A stretch of 24,932 nt of DNA from CAZGBT01 sp964524025. Lineage in GTDB: Archaea > Aenigmatarchaeota > Aenigmatarchaeia > CG10238-14 > EX4484-224. The notes under the pieces are model-generated. The model had not been told where the DNA came from. It made no database searches and saw only the letters and a program-made list of their open reading frames with translations. Location: the NCBI GenBank assembly GCA_964524025.1, contig CAZGBT010000012.1, forward strand, positions 1 to 24,932, read 5' to 3'. Below are positions 14,174 through 23,148 of this stretch, one piece after another. The translations under genes and the position numbers were made by a program. Position 1 is the stretch's first letter, and every line of letters starts with the position of its first letter.

Positions 14174-14953
14174 TTATTTTTTATGCGCGTAAAGTATATA
14201 TGTGTCCTTCGACGTAGAGGGGTATTTTTCGAGTTTGAATCCGTTCTTTAAAAGAATGAATTTAATGCTTTCCTCGTCCGTTAGAGAGGGATGTATTTCG
14301 ATAACAATTTGTGAAATTTTTAATAATTTAGTCTTTGAGGCTTGGATTATCAGGTGCTCTGCACCCTCCACGTCTATTTTTAAAAGATCTATTTTTTTAA
14401 GGTTTTTAAGAATATCCTCTAATTTAACCACTTTAACTACCTTAACATCATATGATTTTCGTATCATACTAGCTCCACTTCCACAACCATACAGCTTCTC
14501 TGTGCCTCTTTTAGCTCCAACTGCTTTATTTAATAACTTTACATTATAAATTCTATTTAAATAGACGTTTGTGGTTAGCAATTCAAAATTTTCAGGTTCA
14601 GGTTCTACAGCGATTATTTTTTTACAAAACGGTGCAACTTTGATCGTAAATAAACCAATATGCGCACCTATATCTACCACAATAGACTTTTTATTTAGAG
14701 TGAACGCATCATAAACTTTCCATTCCCATATCTCCTTCACGTTATTGACATCCATAATCCGGAGTAAAATCTTTCTGCTATCGAGTTTTAAAATTTGTTT
14801 AACTTTATTTAGTTTTAATTTCCTAAATAGCCACCATTTAATCCTTCTTCCAAAAAACGAGAGAAATAATCTAACAATCGTGACAAACAGAAAAAGATAT
14901 AGCTTGCGTCTCTTTAACCATCTTATCTCTTCCAGCAATAATCGTATATTCAC
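14174..14953 (-). CDS. FkbM-family SAM-dependent methyltransferase
   Basis: A 259-residue methyltransferase. SAM motif I is IVVDIGAHIGLFTIKVA (about 91-107), motif II the acidic IIAVEPEPENFELL, and the family motif DLLKIDVEGAEHLII. FkbM enzymes O-methylate sugars or polyketides; here, as last gene of a glycosyltransferase operon, methylation of a glycan is most likely. A hydrophobic N-terminal stretch (YLFLFVTIVRLFLSFFG) may associate with membrane. The start is a GTG at 14953, 11 bases after the upstream GT4 gene; no strong ribosome-binding site is seen, so the start is less certain. Confidence 0.85.
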   Translation of the reverse strand: MNIRLLLEEIRWLKRRKLYLFLFVTIVRLFLSFFGRRIKWWLFRKLKLNKVKQILKLDSRKILLRIMDVNNVKEIWEWKVYDAFTLNKKSIVVDIGAHIGLFTIKVAPFCKKIIAVEPEPENFELLTTNVYLNRIYNVKLLNKAVGAKRGTEKLYGCGSGASMIRKSYDVKVVKVVKLEDILKNLKKIDLLKIDVEGAEHLIIQASKTKLLKISQIVIEIHPSLTDEESIKFILLKNGFKLEKYPSTSKDTYILYAHKK

Positions 14954-14964
14954 AATAAATTTTA

Positions 14965-16137
14965 CTAAACAAATTTTTTAACAATCTTTTCAAATTTTTT
15001 ATATGCTTTCTCTGGTTTGAAAAAGTTGGCCCGCCTTTCTGCCTTTTTCTTAAACTTTTTATAAACACTCTCGTCATCTAGCATTTGAATTTTTTCAATC
15101 CACTCGTTTATGTCGAATAAATTTTCTATGATAATGCCATAATTCTTAACAATTTCTGGTAGAGCCCCCCTGTTGCTCACCAATGGAGGAATTGAATTAA
15201 TCATAGCCTCTACACAAACTCTTCCAAAAGGCTCTGGCCAAACCGATGGTACTAATAGAATCCTCGTTTTCGAGTAAATAACTCTGATATCTTTCACCCA
15301 GTTAAGGTGACATATGTTATTTAATTTTGCAAAAATCCTTTTGTATTCAAAAAGTCTAGGAGTTTTTCCTAAACATATGAACCATCTGTTTCTCATTCTT
15401 TGACATATTCTTATAAAAATCTCGACACCTTTCAACGGTATAGGATTTATAAACGTTATATACTGTTGTTCTTTTCTGCTTAAACGGGACCTTACAGAAA
15501 AATAGTCAATGAAAGGGTAAACAACTTTTACATTAGCATCAAACCAGTGAGTTAATACGTTAGACATAAATCTACTATTAGCTATTACAACATCAGCATT
15601 TTCAATAGATTTTTTATTCCACTTTTGCATATATTCTACAAAACGATACTCCAAGAGGTGTCTTATATACTTCAATGTATAAATAGCTTTTGATTTAGTT
15701 TTTAACTTACACAACCAGCATTTCTTGTCACAGGAAAATGGATCCAAATCGAAAAACTGAAAAGGACAAATATGCCGATAATCATGAATAAATATTATCG
15801 ACGGTATTTTATACAGTCTTGCTACCTCGATAGTTGAAGGTACCAAGTCAAGCTGGGTTAGAATAACATCTGGATCAATTCTGGAAACAATTTTTTTTAA
15901 TATTCTTAACCATCTTTTGTTTTCAAAAAAAACGCTAGCATACCTGAAATCTCCAGTGGTAAAAAGCCTTCGAAAGAAAATCCTTATTCCGTTTACCCTC
16001 AAAGTAGAATTACTTTTACCCCTTTGAACTACGATTACTTCATGTTTTTTACTTAAATACCGTATTAGTGTATAGATAGTTAAAGCCGCTCCTCCCCGTG
16101 GAGGGTAGAAATTCTTAACAGAAAGTAGTATTCTCAT
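14965..16137 (-). CDS. GT4-family glycosyltransferase with Cys-rich insert
   Basis: A 390-residue GT-B enzyme that adds a sugar from a nucleotide donor to a lipid-linked glycan. The N-terminus MRILLSVKNFYPPRGGAALTIYTLIRYL has the glycine loop of the acceptor domain; the C-terminal donor domain has WPEPFGRVCVEAM, with the two Glu of the E-x7-E motif. A cysteine cluster (HICPFQFFDLDPFSCDKKCWLCKLK) sits after HDYRH, as in one GT4 subgroup, and may bind zinc. I chose the ATG at 16137 because MRILL is the natural beginning; a GTG at 16149 overlaps the upstream stop as GTGA and would add four residues. Confidence 0.85.
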   Translation of the reverse strand: MRILLSVKNFYPPRGGAALTIYTLIRYLSKKHEVIVVQRGKSNSTLRVNGIRIFFRRLFTTGDFRYASVFFENKRWLRILKKIVSRIDPDVILTQLDLVPSTIEVARLYKIPSIIFIHDYRHICPFQFFDLDPFSCDKKCWLCKLKTKSKAIYTLKYIRHLLEYRFVEYMQKWNKKSIENADVVIANSRFMSNVLTHWFDANVKVVYPFIDYFSVRSRLSRKEQQYITFINPIPLKGVEIFIRICQRMRNRWFICLGKTPRLFEYKRIFAKLNNICHLNWVKDIRVIYSKTRILLVPSVWPEPFGRVCVEAMINSIPPLVSNRGALPEIVKNYGIIIENLFDINEWIEKIQMLDDESVYKKFKKKAERRANFFKPEKAYKKFEKIVKKFV

Positions 16138-16145
16138 AATAAACT

Positions 16146-17231
16146 TCACTTATGTTCTTTTGTTCTTAAGGTCTTATAAAAATAAAAAACTTTTTCGTAT
16201 AAAGAAGAGAAATCTTCTACTTTAAATTTCTGAACAAATCTTAAAGCATTAATCCCAAATTTTGCCCTTAATTCCACATTACTTAAAAGTTTTTTTAGAT
16301 AGAATTTAAATTCTCTACTATTATTCGCCAAGTAGCCAGTTTTTCCATGTATCACGACTTCCCTCATTGCACATTTATTAAATGCCACGACAGGTTTGCC
16401 ACATGCTTGTGCCTCGAGAAGAGGGAGTCCAAAACCTTCCCATAAGGAAGGATGAGCGTAAATTTTGATTGTGTTATAAAATCCTACCAGTTCTTTTTCT
16501 GATAATTTAGGAATTATATAAACATCCTTGTCGCCCTTCAAGGAAGTTGGACCAACTAGGACTAATTTTACTCCTAATTTTTTTGTCAATTTTATAAGGA
16601 ACTCATGGTTTTTATGGGGAGCTTCTCTTCCAACATAACCAACTAACACTTCGTCTTCTTTAATCGAAAACTTTTCTCTAAACTTTCTTCCTAACTTTTT
16701 AGAAGGTTTAAATTTCCTAGTGTCTATACCGTTATATATTACTATGCAATCTTTTCTTCTATAATAGGTTTCCAATTCTTTTTTAATATAACGAGAAATG
16801 GCAACAACCTTATCAGCTAAGTAAACGGATGGAAGGTAGTTTAAATACATTGACAACCACCAAAAATAATTAAAAAAATTAAATGGTTTTGTTATTCCAT
16901 GATAAGTTAAAACTGTTGGTATATTTGAAAGAGAAGATGCTGTGCCTAAGATTGGTCCATGGGAGTTTATGATGTCCAAATTGCTTTTTGAAATTTCTTT
17001 AGCATATTCTTTTAAAGAATACTTTCTAGAGGAGATAAAGTTTTTATATTTAAAAAAAAGAAATTCAACTCTAATTTTTTTAAATCTTCGAATAAGTTCT
17101 TCGCTACATCTATCTTCGAAAGTGATTAAGGTAATTTTATTCCTTCTTCTTAACATTCTTGCTAATTCGAAAACAACTCTTTGTATGCCATGGAATTTTG
17201 CTAATTTATCTATTGCAATACCAATCCTCAT
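16146..17231 (-). CDS. GT4-family glycosyltransferase
   Basis: A 361-residue GT-B glycosyltransferase. Starts MRIGIAIDKLAKFHGIQRVVFELARML; shows ILTYHGI-like VLTYHGIT, CIVIYNGIDTRKFKP, VGYVGREAPHKNHEFLIKL and the donor-site motif SLWEGFGLPLLEAQACGKPVVAF (E-x7-E complete). Donor and acceptor cannot be told from sequence. It overlaps the upstream HprK-like gene by 26 bases and lies next to the following GT4, so all three are one transcript. Confidence 0.88.
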   Translation of the reverse strand: MRIGIAIDKLAKFHGIQRVVFELARMLRRRNKITLITFEDRCSEELIRRFKKIRVEFLFFKYKNFISSRKYSLKEYAKEISKSNLDIINSHGPILGTASSLSNIPTVLTYHGITKPFNFFNYFWWLSMYLNYLPSVYLADKVVAISRYIKKELETYYRRKDCIVIYNGIDTRKFKPSKKLGRKFREKFSIKEDEVLVGYVGREAPHKNHEFLIKLTKKLGVKLVLVGPTSLKGDKDVYIIPKLSEKELVGFYNTIKIYAHPSLWEGFGLPLLEAQACGKPVVAFNKCAMREVVIHGKTGYLANNSREFKFYLKKLLSNVELRAKFGINALRFVQKFKVEDFSSLYEKVFYFYKTLRTKEHK

Positions 17232-18150
17232 CCTTAATTAGGGTGTAGATTGTTTTATAGAAATTCCGTCTAGAACCGCCCACTATAAAACAGTCGATAG
17301 GCTTTAATGCACGCTTTAATATTTTTACTATTTTGAAATCTAAATTAGCAATAAATGGATAATCATAAACGTATGAATATAAAAGAAATACTCTTCTTGA
17401 GAGAACACTTTCTATCCCTTTATGTAGAGATACCACAAGTTTATTTAAAATCTCCTTATAATTAACTTTTCTTACAAACACCTTTGAGGATTTCATAAGA
17501 ACAAAAAGTTTATGCAACTTACCTTCATGAGTTGTATAATCAAAAAAAATCCTTTTACCACTTTCATCAACGAATTCTCCTTTTTCGCCAATGGAATAAA
17601 TTTTGCCATTTGGAGATAGGATTGGCAAGCTGTCCGAAAGCACCTTTAAGCCTAAATTTTTAAGTTCAAAGATGGTAGTAGATTTACCTACCTGAGACCA
17701 TCCTGCTAATGCATAAGCTCTTTTTTCTTCGTCAACTACAACCCCTGCGTGTATTAATGTATGATTTTTCTGTAAAAGTTTCAGCTGAATCAAAGGCTCT
17801 ATCAATTGCTTTACATGAAAGAGGGATGAAGGTAATTTTGAAATTAATATTCTAGGTATTCGCTCTTCAAAAACCAAAAATGTTTTACCTTCTAAATCTT
17901 TAAGAAAAAATCTTGAGAGTGTTATTCCTTTAATTTTTTGTTCAACGTAAATTCCATCATTTATTGCATAAACTCTTTCTTTCAAAGTTTTCGTTAAGAA
18001 ATACTCCTCATTTTTTTTGATTTTGAACTTTATTTTTCCTTTTTTTATTATCAGGTCTACATGTTGCAATTTCTTTCTCTTAAGATAAGAGGGCAAAATA
18101 GGTATATTAGATTTTACACCTATAATTCCGTAAACATCATACCTAAACAC
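17206..18150 (-). CDS. HprK-like P-loop protein B in the glycan operon
   Basis: A 314-residue protein whose central part resembles the HPr kinase/PEPCK-type P-loop fold: HTLIHAGVVVDEEKRAYALAGWSQVGKSTTIFELKNLGLKVLSDSLPIL (P-loop about 149-158; Asp 173 where HprK has its second acidic residue). The first 130 residues form a separate domain starting YDVYGIIGVKSNIPIL. The HprK signature for HPr binding is absent, so HPr is not the target; related HprK-like proteins occur in bacterial exopolysaccharide clusters. It may phosphorylate a sugar, lipid or protein (inference). The start is a GTG at 18150, supported by AGGTGA six bases upstream and by alignment with its neighbour, which it overlaps by 8 bases. 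Confidence 0.65.
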   Translation of the reverse strand: MFRYDVYGIIGVKSNIPILPSYLKRKKLQHVDLIIKKGKIKFKIKKNEEYFLTKTLKERVYAINDGIYVEQKIKGITLSRFFLKDLEGKTFLVFEERIPRILISKLPSSLFHVKQLIEPLIQLKLLQKNHTLIHAGVVVDEEKRAYALAGWSQVGKSTTIFELKNLGLKVLSDSLPILSPNGKIYSIGEKGEFVDESGKRIFFDYTTHEGKLHKLFVLMKSSKVFVRKVNYKEILNKLVVSLHKGIESVLSRRVFLLYSYVYDYPFIANLDFKIVKILKRALKPIDCFIVGGSRRNFYKTIYTLIKDEDWYCNR

Positions 18151-19141
18151 TTATGTCACCTAAATACTCTCTTAACTGATTAAAGTAAATGTTCTCATTA
18201 ATCCCTCCAACTTCTATTATTAGCTTAACTTTTGAAAGAAATCGTCTCAAAACTAGTTCCCTTTTGCGATACAACTTCTCTACATCGATATCATTCAAGT
18301 AAAAGTACTCTTTCAGTAAAGGATGTCTATCAATTCTCAATACTTGGTTTACTATTTGAATTATTTTCCTTAAAGCATCTTTTTTGCTTAATTTTTTAGA
18401 ATATTCAACTTTAGATAGTTGGAGAATTACGCAATATTTAACTTTTTTATCTTTCCTTTCTGTTGAATAGCTAGTAAACGGCTTAAAAACGATTTTATTT
18501 AATTTCTTTAATCCAGGGATTTTTGGCAGGATTGGATGCAGCCTTCTGGGTATTCTAAATCTAGTAGGAGTCTCGTATCTTACTGTACTCGGAAAAGGCC
18601 AAACTTTTCCTTTTTCTGAAACGATTGTTATTTCGTTCGAAACGTAGTTCAAATTAGTTTCCTTTAGTATTTTTATCAAAAGAGGAGTTTTTCCTGCACC
18701 TGCCCATCCTGCTAATACCATTGCCGACTTTTCTCCAGAAACAGCTGCTGCGTGTAAAATCGCAAATTTATTGGTTATCAATTTTATATGAAGAGTATCT
18801 TCTAGCAAATTTTCCAAGGTAAATCCATCTATCTTTAAATTTTTAAGGGCGTTTTTATTAAAAATTATTTCACATCTTTCCATCAGATTTCTTACAACTA
18901 CCCAAGAGAGAAGTGATTGAGAAAATAAAATATTCCTTGAAGCACTAGAGTAAGGCCCAATTATCTTGACTAATCTTTCCTTTTTTACTGGGATATTTCT
19001 TGCTTTCTTAAAAATTATAACATTCCTCTCCGCATATTTTTTCCCTCTTTTGATTAAGGTCTTAGGAAGAAAATATGGTTTTACATTTGTTTTGATACTA
19101 ATCCTTCCAGCTATTTCGTAATTTGTAAGTTTTTTGTTCAT
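18143..19141 (-). CDS. HprK-like P-loop protein A in the glycan operon
   Basis: A 332-residue paralogue of the next gene. The N-termini align (YEIAGRISIKTNVKPYF versus YDVYGIIGVKSNIPIL), and the P-loop block is FAILHAAAVSGEKSAMVLAGWAGAGKTPLLIKILKETNLNYVSNEITIV (P-loop about 144-152). Where protein B has S-D after the beta-strand, this one has S-N-E, so the catalytic acid may have shifted or been lost; the pair could be an active plus a regulatory subunit. The start forms an ATGA overlap with the upstream GT4. Function unknown; kinase activity is inference from the fold. Confidence 0.62.
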   Translation of the reverse strand: MNKKLTNYEIAGRISIKTNVKPYFLPKTLIKRGKKYAERNVIIFKKARNIPVKKERLVKIIGPYSSASRNILFSQSLLSWVVVRNLMERCEIIFNKNALKNLKIDGFTLENLLEDTLHIKLITNKFAILHAAAVSGEKSAMVLAGWAGAGKTPLLIKILKETNLNYVSNEITIVSEKGKVWPFPSTVRYETPTRFRIPRRLHPILPKIPGLKKLNKIVFKPFTSYSTERKDKKVKYCVILQLSKVEYSKKLSKKDALRKIIQIVNQVLRIDRHPLLKEYFYLNDIDVEKLYRKRELVLRRFLSKVKLIIEVGGINENIYFNQLREYLGDISV

Positions 19142-20226
19142 CCTATTGCCTCCTCGTATATCATTCTTATTTTTTTATTTCTCTTTTTTACTGAAAACTT
19201 TCCCTCATCTATTTCAATCTTTGCGTTTCTACCTAATTTTCTTCTTAATTTTTCGTCTTCTATCAAGATTGAAGCTTTTTCACAAATTTGTTTAATTAAC
19301 CATCTCTCATTCTTTCCAATTCTATAAAAATTAATTGAAGATGGTCTAGGTACGACAAACCCTACTTTTTCGTTTACTATTTCTTTTCTTGCATATCCGT
19401 CCACAGTCACTATAGGAATTCCGAATGACATCGCTTCTAAAATTGAAAAACCAAAAGTATCGGTAAATCCTGGGTATACAAAGATGTCTGAATTCTTGTA
19501 CAGTTTTGCTAACCCATTTTCACTTAACCATCTAATAAATCGAATTCTCTTATTTCTCTTATATTTTTTTAATAAGACAAACGGTGGGTTAGAACGGACA
19601 AAGCAGTTGACATTTTCGTACTTTCTTGTTAAAAAATCAAAAACTTTTAAAACGATTAAACCTCCTTTATCAAAAAAGTATCTTGCAACAAAGAGCAAGT
19701 TTACTTCTTCTTTCTTTCTAACTTTTAAATCAACATTCTTCGAAGGGACAGCTGGATATAGAACTTCTATTTTTTTAGAAATCTCTGGACTCTTAAGCAT
19801 CCTTTCAATTTCTCTCTTTGCAGTTAAACTCCACGGCAAAATCTTCTTACACCATTTACTCTCGAGTATTTTTCTTAGAAAAAAACGACCAAAATATTTT
19901 TTAACAGCAGGTGGTCCAAATGTTTCATAATTTTCTACGTCAACAACCCATGGTATCCGCATTAGATTCTCGCAATGTGCACAATGAACTAAATCAACGT
20001 TTTTAACATATCTTAATTTCAAGTTTGGAATCTGAATAATATTTCTAAACTTATAGATTAATCTCTTTAAAAACAAAACCTTTGCTTTCTTACTAGGTGA
20101 TAAAACACCAAGCTTTTCCAAGGATAAATAATTGACACCTTTTGGAGGAAATTCAACCAGGTACTTATAGTAAGGGGAATCTGGAAATTTCCAAGGATAT
20201 AGGAGAAGTACATTGAGTCTTTCCAT
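19138..20226 (-). CDS. GT4-family glycosyltransferase, first gene of the minus-strand glycan operon
   Basis: A 362-residue GT-B enzyme. N-terminus MERLNVLLLYPWKFPDSPYYKYL; middle WVVDVENYETFGPP and KIEVLYPAVPSKNV; donor domain VNLLFVARYFFDKGGL and the motif TDTFGFSILEAMSFGIPIVTVDG. The first E of E-x7-E is replaced (DTFGFSILEA), so the first acidic position is Asp/Thr rather than Glu; the second Glu is present. It opens the six-gene minus-strand operon (20226 to 14174), 40 bases from a divergent GT4. Confidence 0.83.
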   Translation of the reverse strand: MERLNVLLLYPWKFPDSPYYKYLVEFPPKGVNYLSLEKLGVLSPSKKAKVLFLKRLIYKFRNIIQIPNLKLRYVKNVDLVHCAHCENLMRIPWVVDVENYETFGPPAVKKYFGRFFLRKILESKWCKKILPWSLTAKREIERMLKSPEISKKIEVLYPAVPSKNVDLKVRKKEEVNLLFVARYFFDKGGLIVLKVFDFLTRKYENVNCFVRSNPPFVLLKKYKRNKRIRFIRWLSENGLAKLYKNSDIFVYPGFTDTFGFSILEAMSFGIPIVTVDGYARKEIVNEKVGFVVPRPSSINFYRIGKNERWLIKQICEKASILIEDEKLRRKLGRNAKIEIDEGKFSVKKRNKKIRMIYEEAIG

Positions 20227-20266
20227 GTTAATTAGTTTTGAATAGACTATGAATTAATTAATATCT

Positions 20267-21406
20267 ATGAAAATAATCCAAGTAACCCCTTTTTTTTATC
20301 CAGTAATAGGAGGTGTGGAAACCCATGTGTTTGAAATCTCAAAGAGACTTTCAAAGAAGCACGAAGTAACAGTTTTTACGTCAGACGTGGATAGGGAAGG
20401 AAAAAGATTGCCAACCTACCAAAAAATAGGTAAAGTACTTGTAAAGAGATTTAAAACAATTCTTAGGCTTTCTGAATTTGTAACTTATTTTCCTGGAATC
20501 TTCAATGAAATAAAGAATTTAGATTCGGATGTAATACATGTACACGCTTTCAGACACCCCCACAATTTCCTTCCTCTTTTTTACAGAAGAAAATACGTAA
20601 TAACCTTACATTTTCCAGTTTATCCATCCTCTTCAATCAAAAGAAGAATGTTAACATTCCTTTTTGATAATTTAGTCGGAAAGAAATTGCTTAAAAAATA
20701 CGAAAAGATCATAGCCTTAACAAAGGGTGAAAAAATATGGATTTTAAAAAGGTTTAAGATAAGGAAAAGTAAGGTTGAGATAATTCCCAATGGAATTTCA
20801 AAACACTATCTTAAAAGGCACAATCCAAACTTATTTATGAACAAATTCGGGGTAAATAAAGAAAAGTTTCTAATAATCTCCGTTGGAAGAGTTCATAAAT
20901 CTAAAGGGTTTCAGGACCTTTTAAAAGCGATCCACATCTTACCCAATAAGATTAAAGAAAATATAGTTGCTTATATAATAGGCCCTGATGCAGGATTCTT
21001 AGGAAGGCTAAAAATTCTTAGAAGGATTTATGGTCTAACGGATAAAGTGTTTTTTACGGGAAAAGTCAGCGAAAAAGTTAAGCTTTCAGCCTATGAAGCA
21101 TGTGATTTATTTATTCTGCCATCCTATTGGGAGGGATTTGGAATAACACTTCTAGAGGCCATGGCAAAAGACAAACCAGTAATGGCAAGAAACACAGGTG
21201 GCCAAAAGTGGGTAGTACCGGAAAAGCAATTCTTATTCAACTCTGTAGTCGATTTAGCAAGAAAGATAAAGCTGTTTTATGAAGGTAAGTTGAGAAAGTC
21301 TCTCAACTATAAAGAAATAGTAAAAGAAAAATACGTTTGGGATAAGATAGTAGACAAACTAATTAAAGTTTATGAAGATGCTATCCATAATAGTAACAGC
21401 GTATAA
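20267..21406 (+). CDS. GT4-family glycosyltransferase
   Basis: A 379-residue GT-B glycosyltransferase. Starts MKIIQVTPFFYPVIGGVETHVFEISKRLSKKHEVTVFTSD, a textbook GT4 N-terminus, with VIHVHAFRHPHN, KVEIIPNGISK, LIISVGRVHKSKGFQDLLKAI and SYWEGFGITLLEAMAKDKPVMARNTGG (E-x7-E complete). Similar enzymes use UDP- or GDP-hexoses. The last 35 bases overlap the following GT2 gene in another frame. First gene of the plus-strand glycan set. Confidence 0.9.
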   Translation: MKIIQVTPFFYPVIGGVETHVFEISKRLSKKHEVTVFTSDVDREGKRLPTYQKIGKVLVKRFKTILRLSEFVTYFPGIFNEIKNLDSDVIHVHAFRHPHNFLPLFYRRKYVITLHFPVYPSSSIKRRMLTFLFDNLVGKKLLKKYEKIIALTKGEKIWILKRFKIRKSKVEIIPNGISKHYLKRHNPNLFMNKFGVNKEKFLIISVGRVHKSKGFQDLLKAIHILPNKIKENIVAYIIGPDAGFLGRLKILRRIYGLTDKVFFTGKVSEKVKLSAYEACDLFILPSYWEGFGITLLEAMAKDKPVMARNTGGQKWVVPEKQFLFNSVVDLARKIKLFYEGKLRKSLNYKEIVKEKYVWDKIVDKLIKVYEDAIHNSNSV

Positions 21407-22247
21407 AGAACCACATTTAAATAAATGCCTTGATTCTATCTTTTCGCAAAATTTGCCAGAAAATTGTGAAATCCTGGTAGTAGCACCTGACGAAAAAACC
21501 ATTTCTATAGTAAAAGAGTATCAAAGGAAAAATAAAAATATTAAAACGATAAAAGACCCAGGAGTAGGAAAACCAACAGCTTTAAACTTAGCGTTTAAGG
21601 TAGCAAAAGGTGATATATTAGTTTTAACAGATGGCGACGTTATTTTAGATAGAAACTCTATTAAGGCTCTTTTGAAACACTTTAAGAATAAAAAAGTAGG
21701 AGCTGTTTCTGGAAAAGTTGTTTATAAGATACCAAAAAATAATTTTTTCTTCGAGTGGGCTAAAATAAGCGAAAGAATTTTTGATGAGTGGAGAAAGTCG
21801 CAAGATAAACAAAATAAACTTTGGCATCCAACTGGATATCTTTACGCAATAAGAAAAGGAATTGTTAAAAAAATAAATCCAAATGCTTTATCAGATGATG
21901 CTTTTATAGGCTATTTAATAAAGAAAAAAGGCTATTTGATAAAATACGAACCTAAAGCAAAAGTTTACGTAAAATTTCCGAGAAGCATAAAGGATTTTAT
22001 AAACCAAAAAGCAAGAACGAGAGCTGGTTTCCTACAACTAAAAAAATGGTTCAAATTTAAAGGGAGAACTGTTTTTAGCGAGCTAAAATTCTTAAAATAT
22101 TGCAGAAAATTCTATGGAACAAAAAAGTTGTTTAAGTTGATAGCAATTCTCTTACTTTACTTAATTGCCTGGGTGAAGGCTTATTGGATTTTAATTAGAA
22201 GAAAAAAACTAAAGGAAGTTTGGAAAAGAATTAAAACAACAAAGTAA
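21372..22247 (+). CDS. GT2-family glycosyltransferase, membrane-anchored
   Basis: A 291-residue GT-A enzyme. Starts (M)KMLSIIVTAYKEPHLNKCLDSIFSQ, has the nucleotide-sugar motif ILVLTDGDVILD (DxD-like), LWHPTGYLYAIRKGIV and the catalytic acidic NALSDDAFIGYLI. One or two C-terminal hydrophobic helices (KLIAILLLYLIAWVKAYWILI) anchor it. Two in-frame ATGs (21372 and 21378) are possible; MLSIIVTAY (21378) is the more natural beginning. It overlaps the upstream GT4 by up to 35 bases. It probably elongates the lipid-linked glycan at the inner leaflet. Confidence 0.87.
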   Translation: MKMLSIIVTAYKEPHLNKCLDSIFSQNLPENCEILVVAPDEKTISIVKEYQRKNKNIKTIKDPGVGKPTALNLAFKVAKGDILVLTDGDVILDRNSIKALLKHFKNKKVGAVSGKVVYKIPKNNFFFEWAKISERIFDEWRKSQDKQNKLWHPTGYLYAIRKGIVKKINPNALSDDAFIGYLIKKKGYLIKYEPKAKVYVKFPRSIKDFINQKARTRAGFLQLKKWFKFKGRTVFSELKFLKYCRKFYGTKKLFKLIAILLLYLIAWVKAYWILIRRKKLKEVWKRIKTTK

Positions 22248-22263
22248 TTCAAAAAAATAAATT

Positions 22264-23109
22264 ATGTGTCTATGCTTATTTAAAGAAAAATGGGACGTTG
22301 CTATAATACTAGATGCATGCAGGTATAATGAATTTAAGAAAATAGTTAAAAAGTTTAAGAAAATATGTAAAACTTATGAATTAAAACCAGTTATTGGAGC
22401 CTCAACAACTGTCGAATGGTTAGTACGTGTATTTAAAAAAACCTATGAAGATATAATTTACATTTCAGCTAATCCGTTTATAGGAAAAAGAGCAAGTATC
22501 CCAATATTTTCTCTTCATCTTTCACAAAAGTTCTTTAAGATAATCGAAGCTTGGAGAGAATGGGATGAAAGGCTAAATACATGCCTCCCTTCTACCGTGA
22601 ATAAAATAAGCAAACGAGTTTTAAAGAAGTACAAGAATAAAAGAGTAATAATTCATTACATTCAACCTCATGCACCTTACCGAAAGGCTTATTTTTTGTC
22701 AGAAAAAATAAAAGAAAAACTTCCACATCCTTTAGCATTTGCTGCTAGAAAAATAATAAGTACAATTCTCTATAAAATAAGATACCTAGATTTTGGCTAC
22801 TTTAAATTTAAGAAATTCATCCTGAGATTATTAGGAATCAAACGAACTGAACATTTTTTAGAAGATGCTTACCTTCGGCTGTTCACTATAAAGGAATTAA
22901 GACAACTTTATAGGGATAACTTAAATTGGGTTTGTGAACATGTAATCGAACTGCTTCTCTTTATAAAGAGAAATTGCCCTGAAAAGAAGATAGTTGTTAT
23001 AACGTCAGATCATGGCGAAGCCTTTGGAGAGTACAATGAATATTTCCACGGACCAATAACTACTAACAAATATGTAAGAATCGTTCCTTTCCTTAAAATA
23101 GATCTTTAG
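22264..23109 (+). CDS. Sulfatase-like (alkaline phosphatase superfamily) enzyme, copy 2
   Basis: A 281-residue paralogue of the protein at 13311-14159. Shared blocks in order: AIILDACRYNEF (Asp 17), GASTTVEW (45-52, nucleophile Ser/Thr), DIIYISANPF, WDERLNT, VIIHYIQPHAPY and VITSDHGEAFGE with a closing HGP. It lacks the 45-residue N-terminal extension of copy 1 and has an insert rich in basic and aromatic residues between the HYIQPHAPY and SDHG motifs. No sulfatase C-x-P-x-R box, so phosphate-ester chemistry or transfer is as likely as sulfate hydrolysis. Sixteen bases after the GT2 gene, so probably cotranscribed and active on the same glycan. Confidence 0.77.
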   Translation: MCLCLFKEKWDVAIILDACRYNEFKKIVKKFKKICKTYELKPVIGASTTVEWLVRVFKKTYEDIIYISANPFIGKRASIPIFSLHLSQKFFKIIEAWREWDERLNTCLPSTVNKISKRVLKKYKNKRVIIHYIQPHAPYRKAYFLSEKIKEKLPHPLAFAARKIISTILYKIRYLDFGYFKFKKFILRLLGIKRTEHFLEDAYLRLFTIKELRQLYRDNLNWVCEHVIELLLFIKRNCPEKKIVVITSDHGEAFGEYNEYFHGPITTNKYVRIVPFLKIDL

Positions 23110-23121
23110 TTCCAATATAAC

Positions 23122-23129
23122 CTTAAAAT
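23122..23129 (+). promoter_or_regulatory. Possible TATA box of the GlcNAc-1-P transferase gene
   Basis: CTTAAAAT, 20 to 27 bases before the ATG at 23149. Spacing suits a leaderless promoter, but the match is only fair in this A/T-rich DNA. Confidence 0.3.
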
Positions 23130-23148
23130 TAGAAAGCTAAAGAATTTT

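Noticed and set aside
14202..14549. 115-codon plus-strand frame opposite the FkbM gene
   Set aside because: It lies fully antisense to a gene with clear SAM motifs and has no recognisable protein pattern.
19484..19930. 148-codon plus-strand frame within the GT4 gene
   Set aside because: Antisense to an intact GT4; Phe/Ser/Lys-rich low-complexity translation typical of a shadow.
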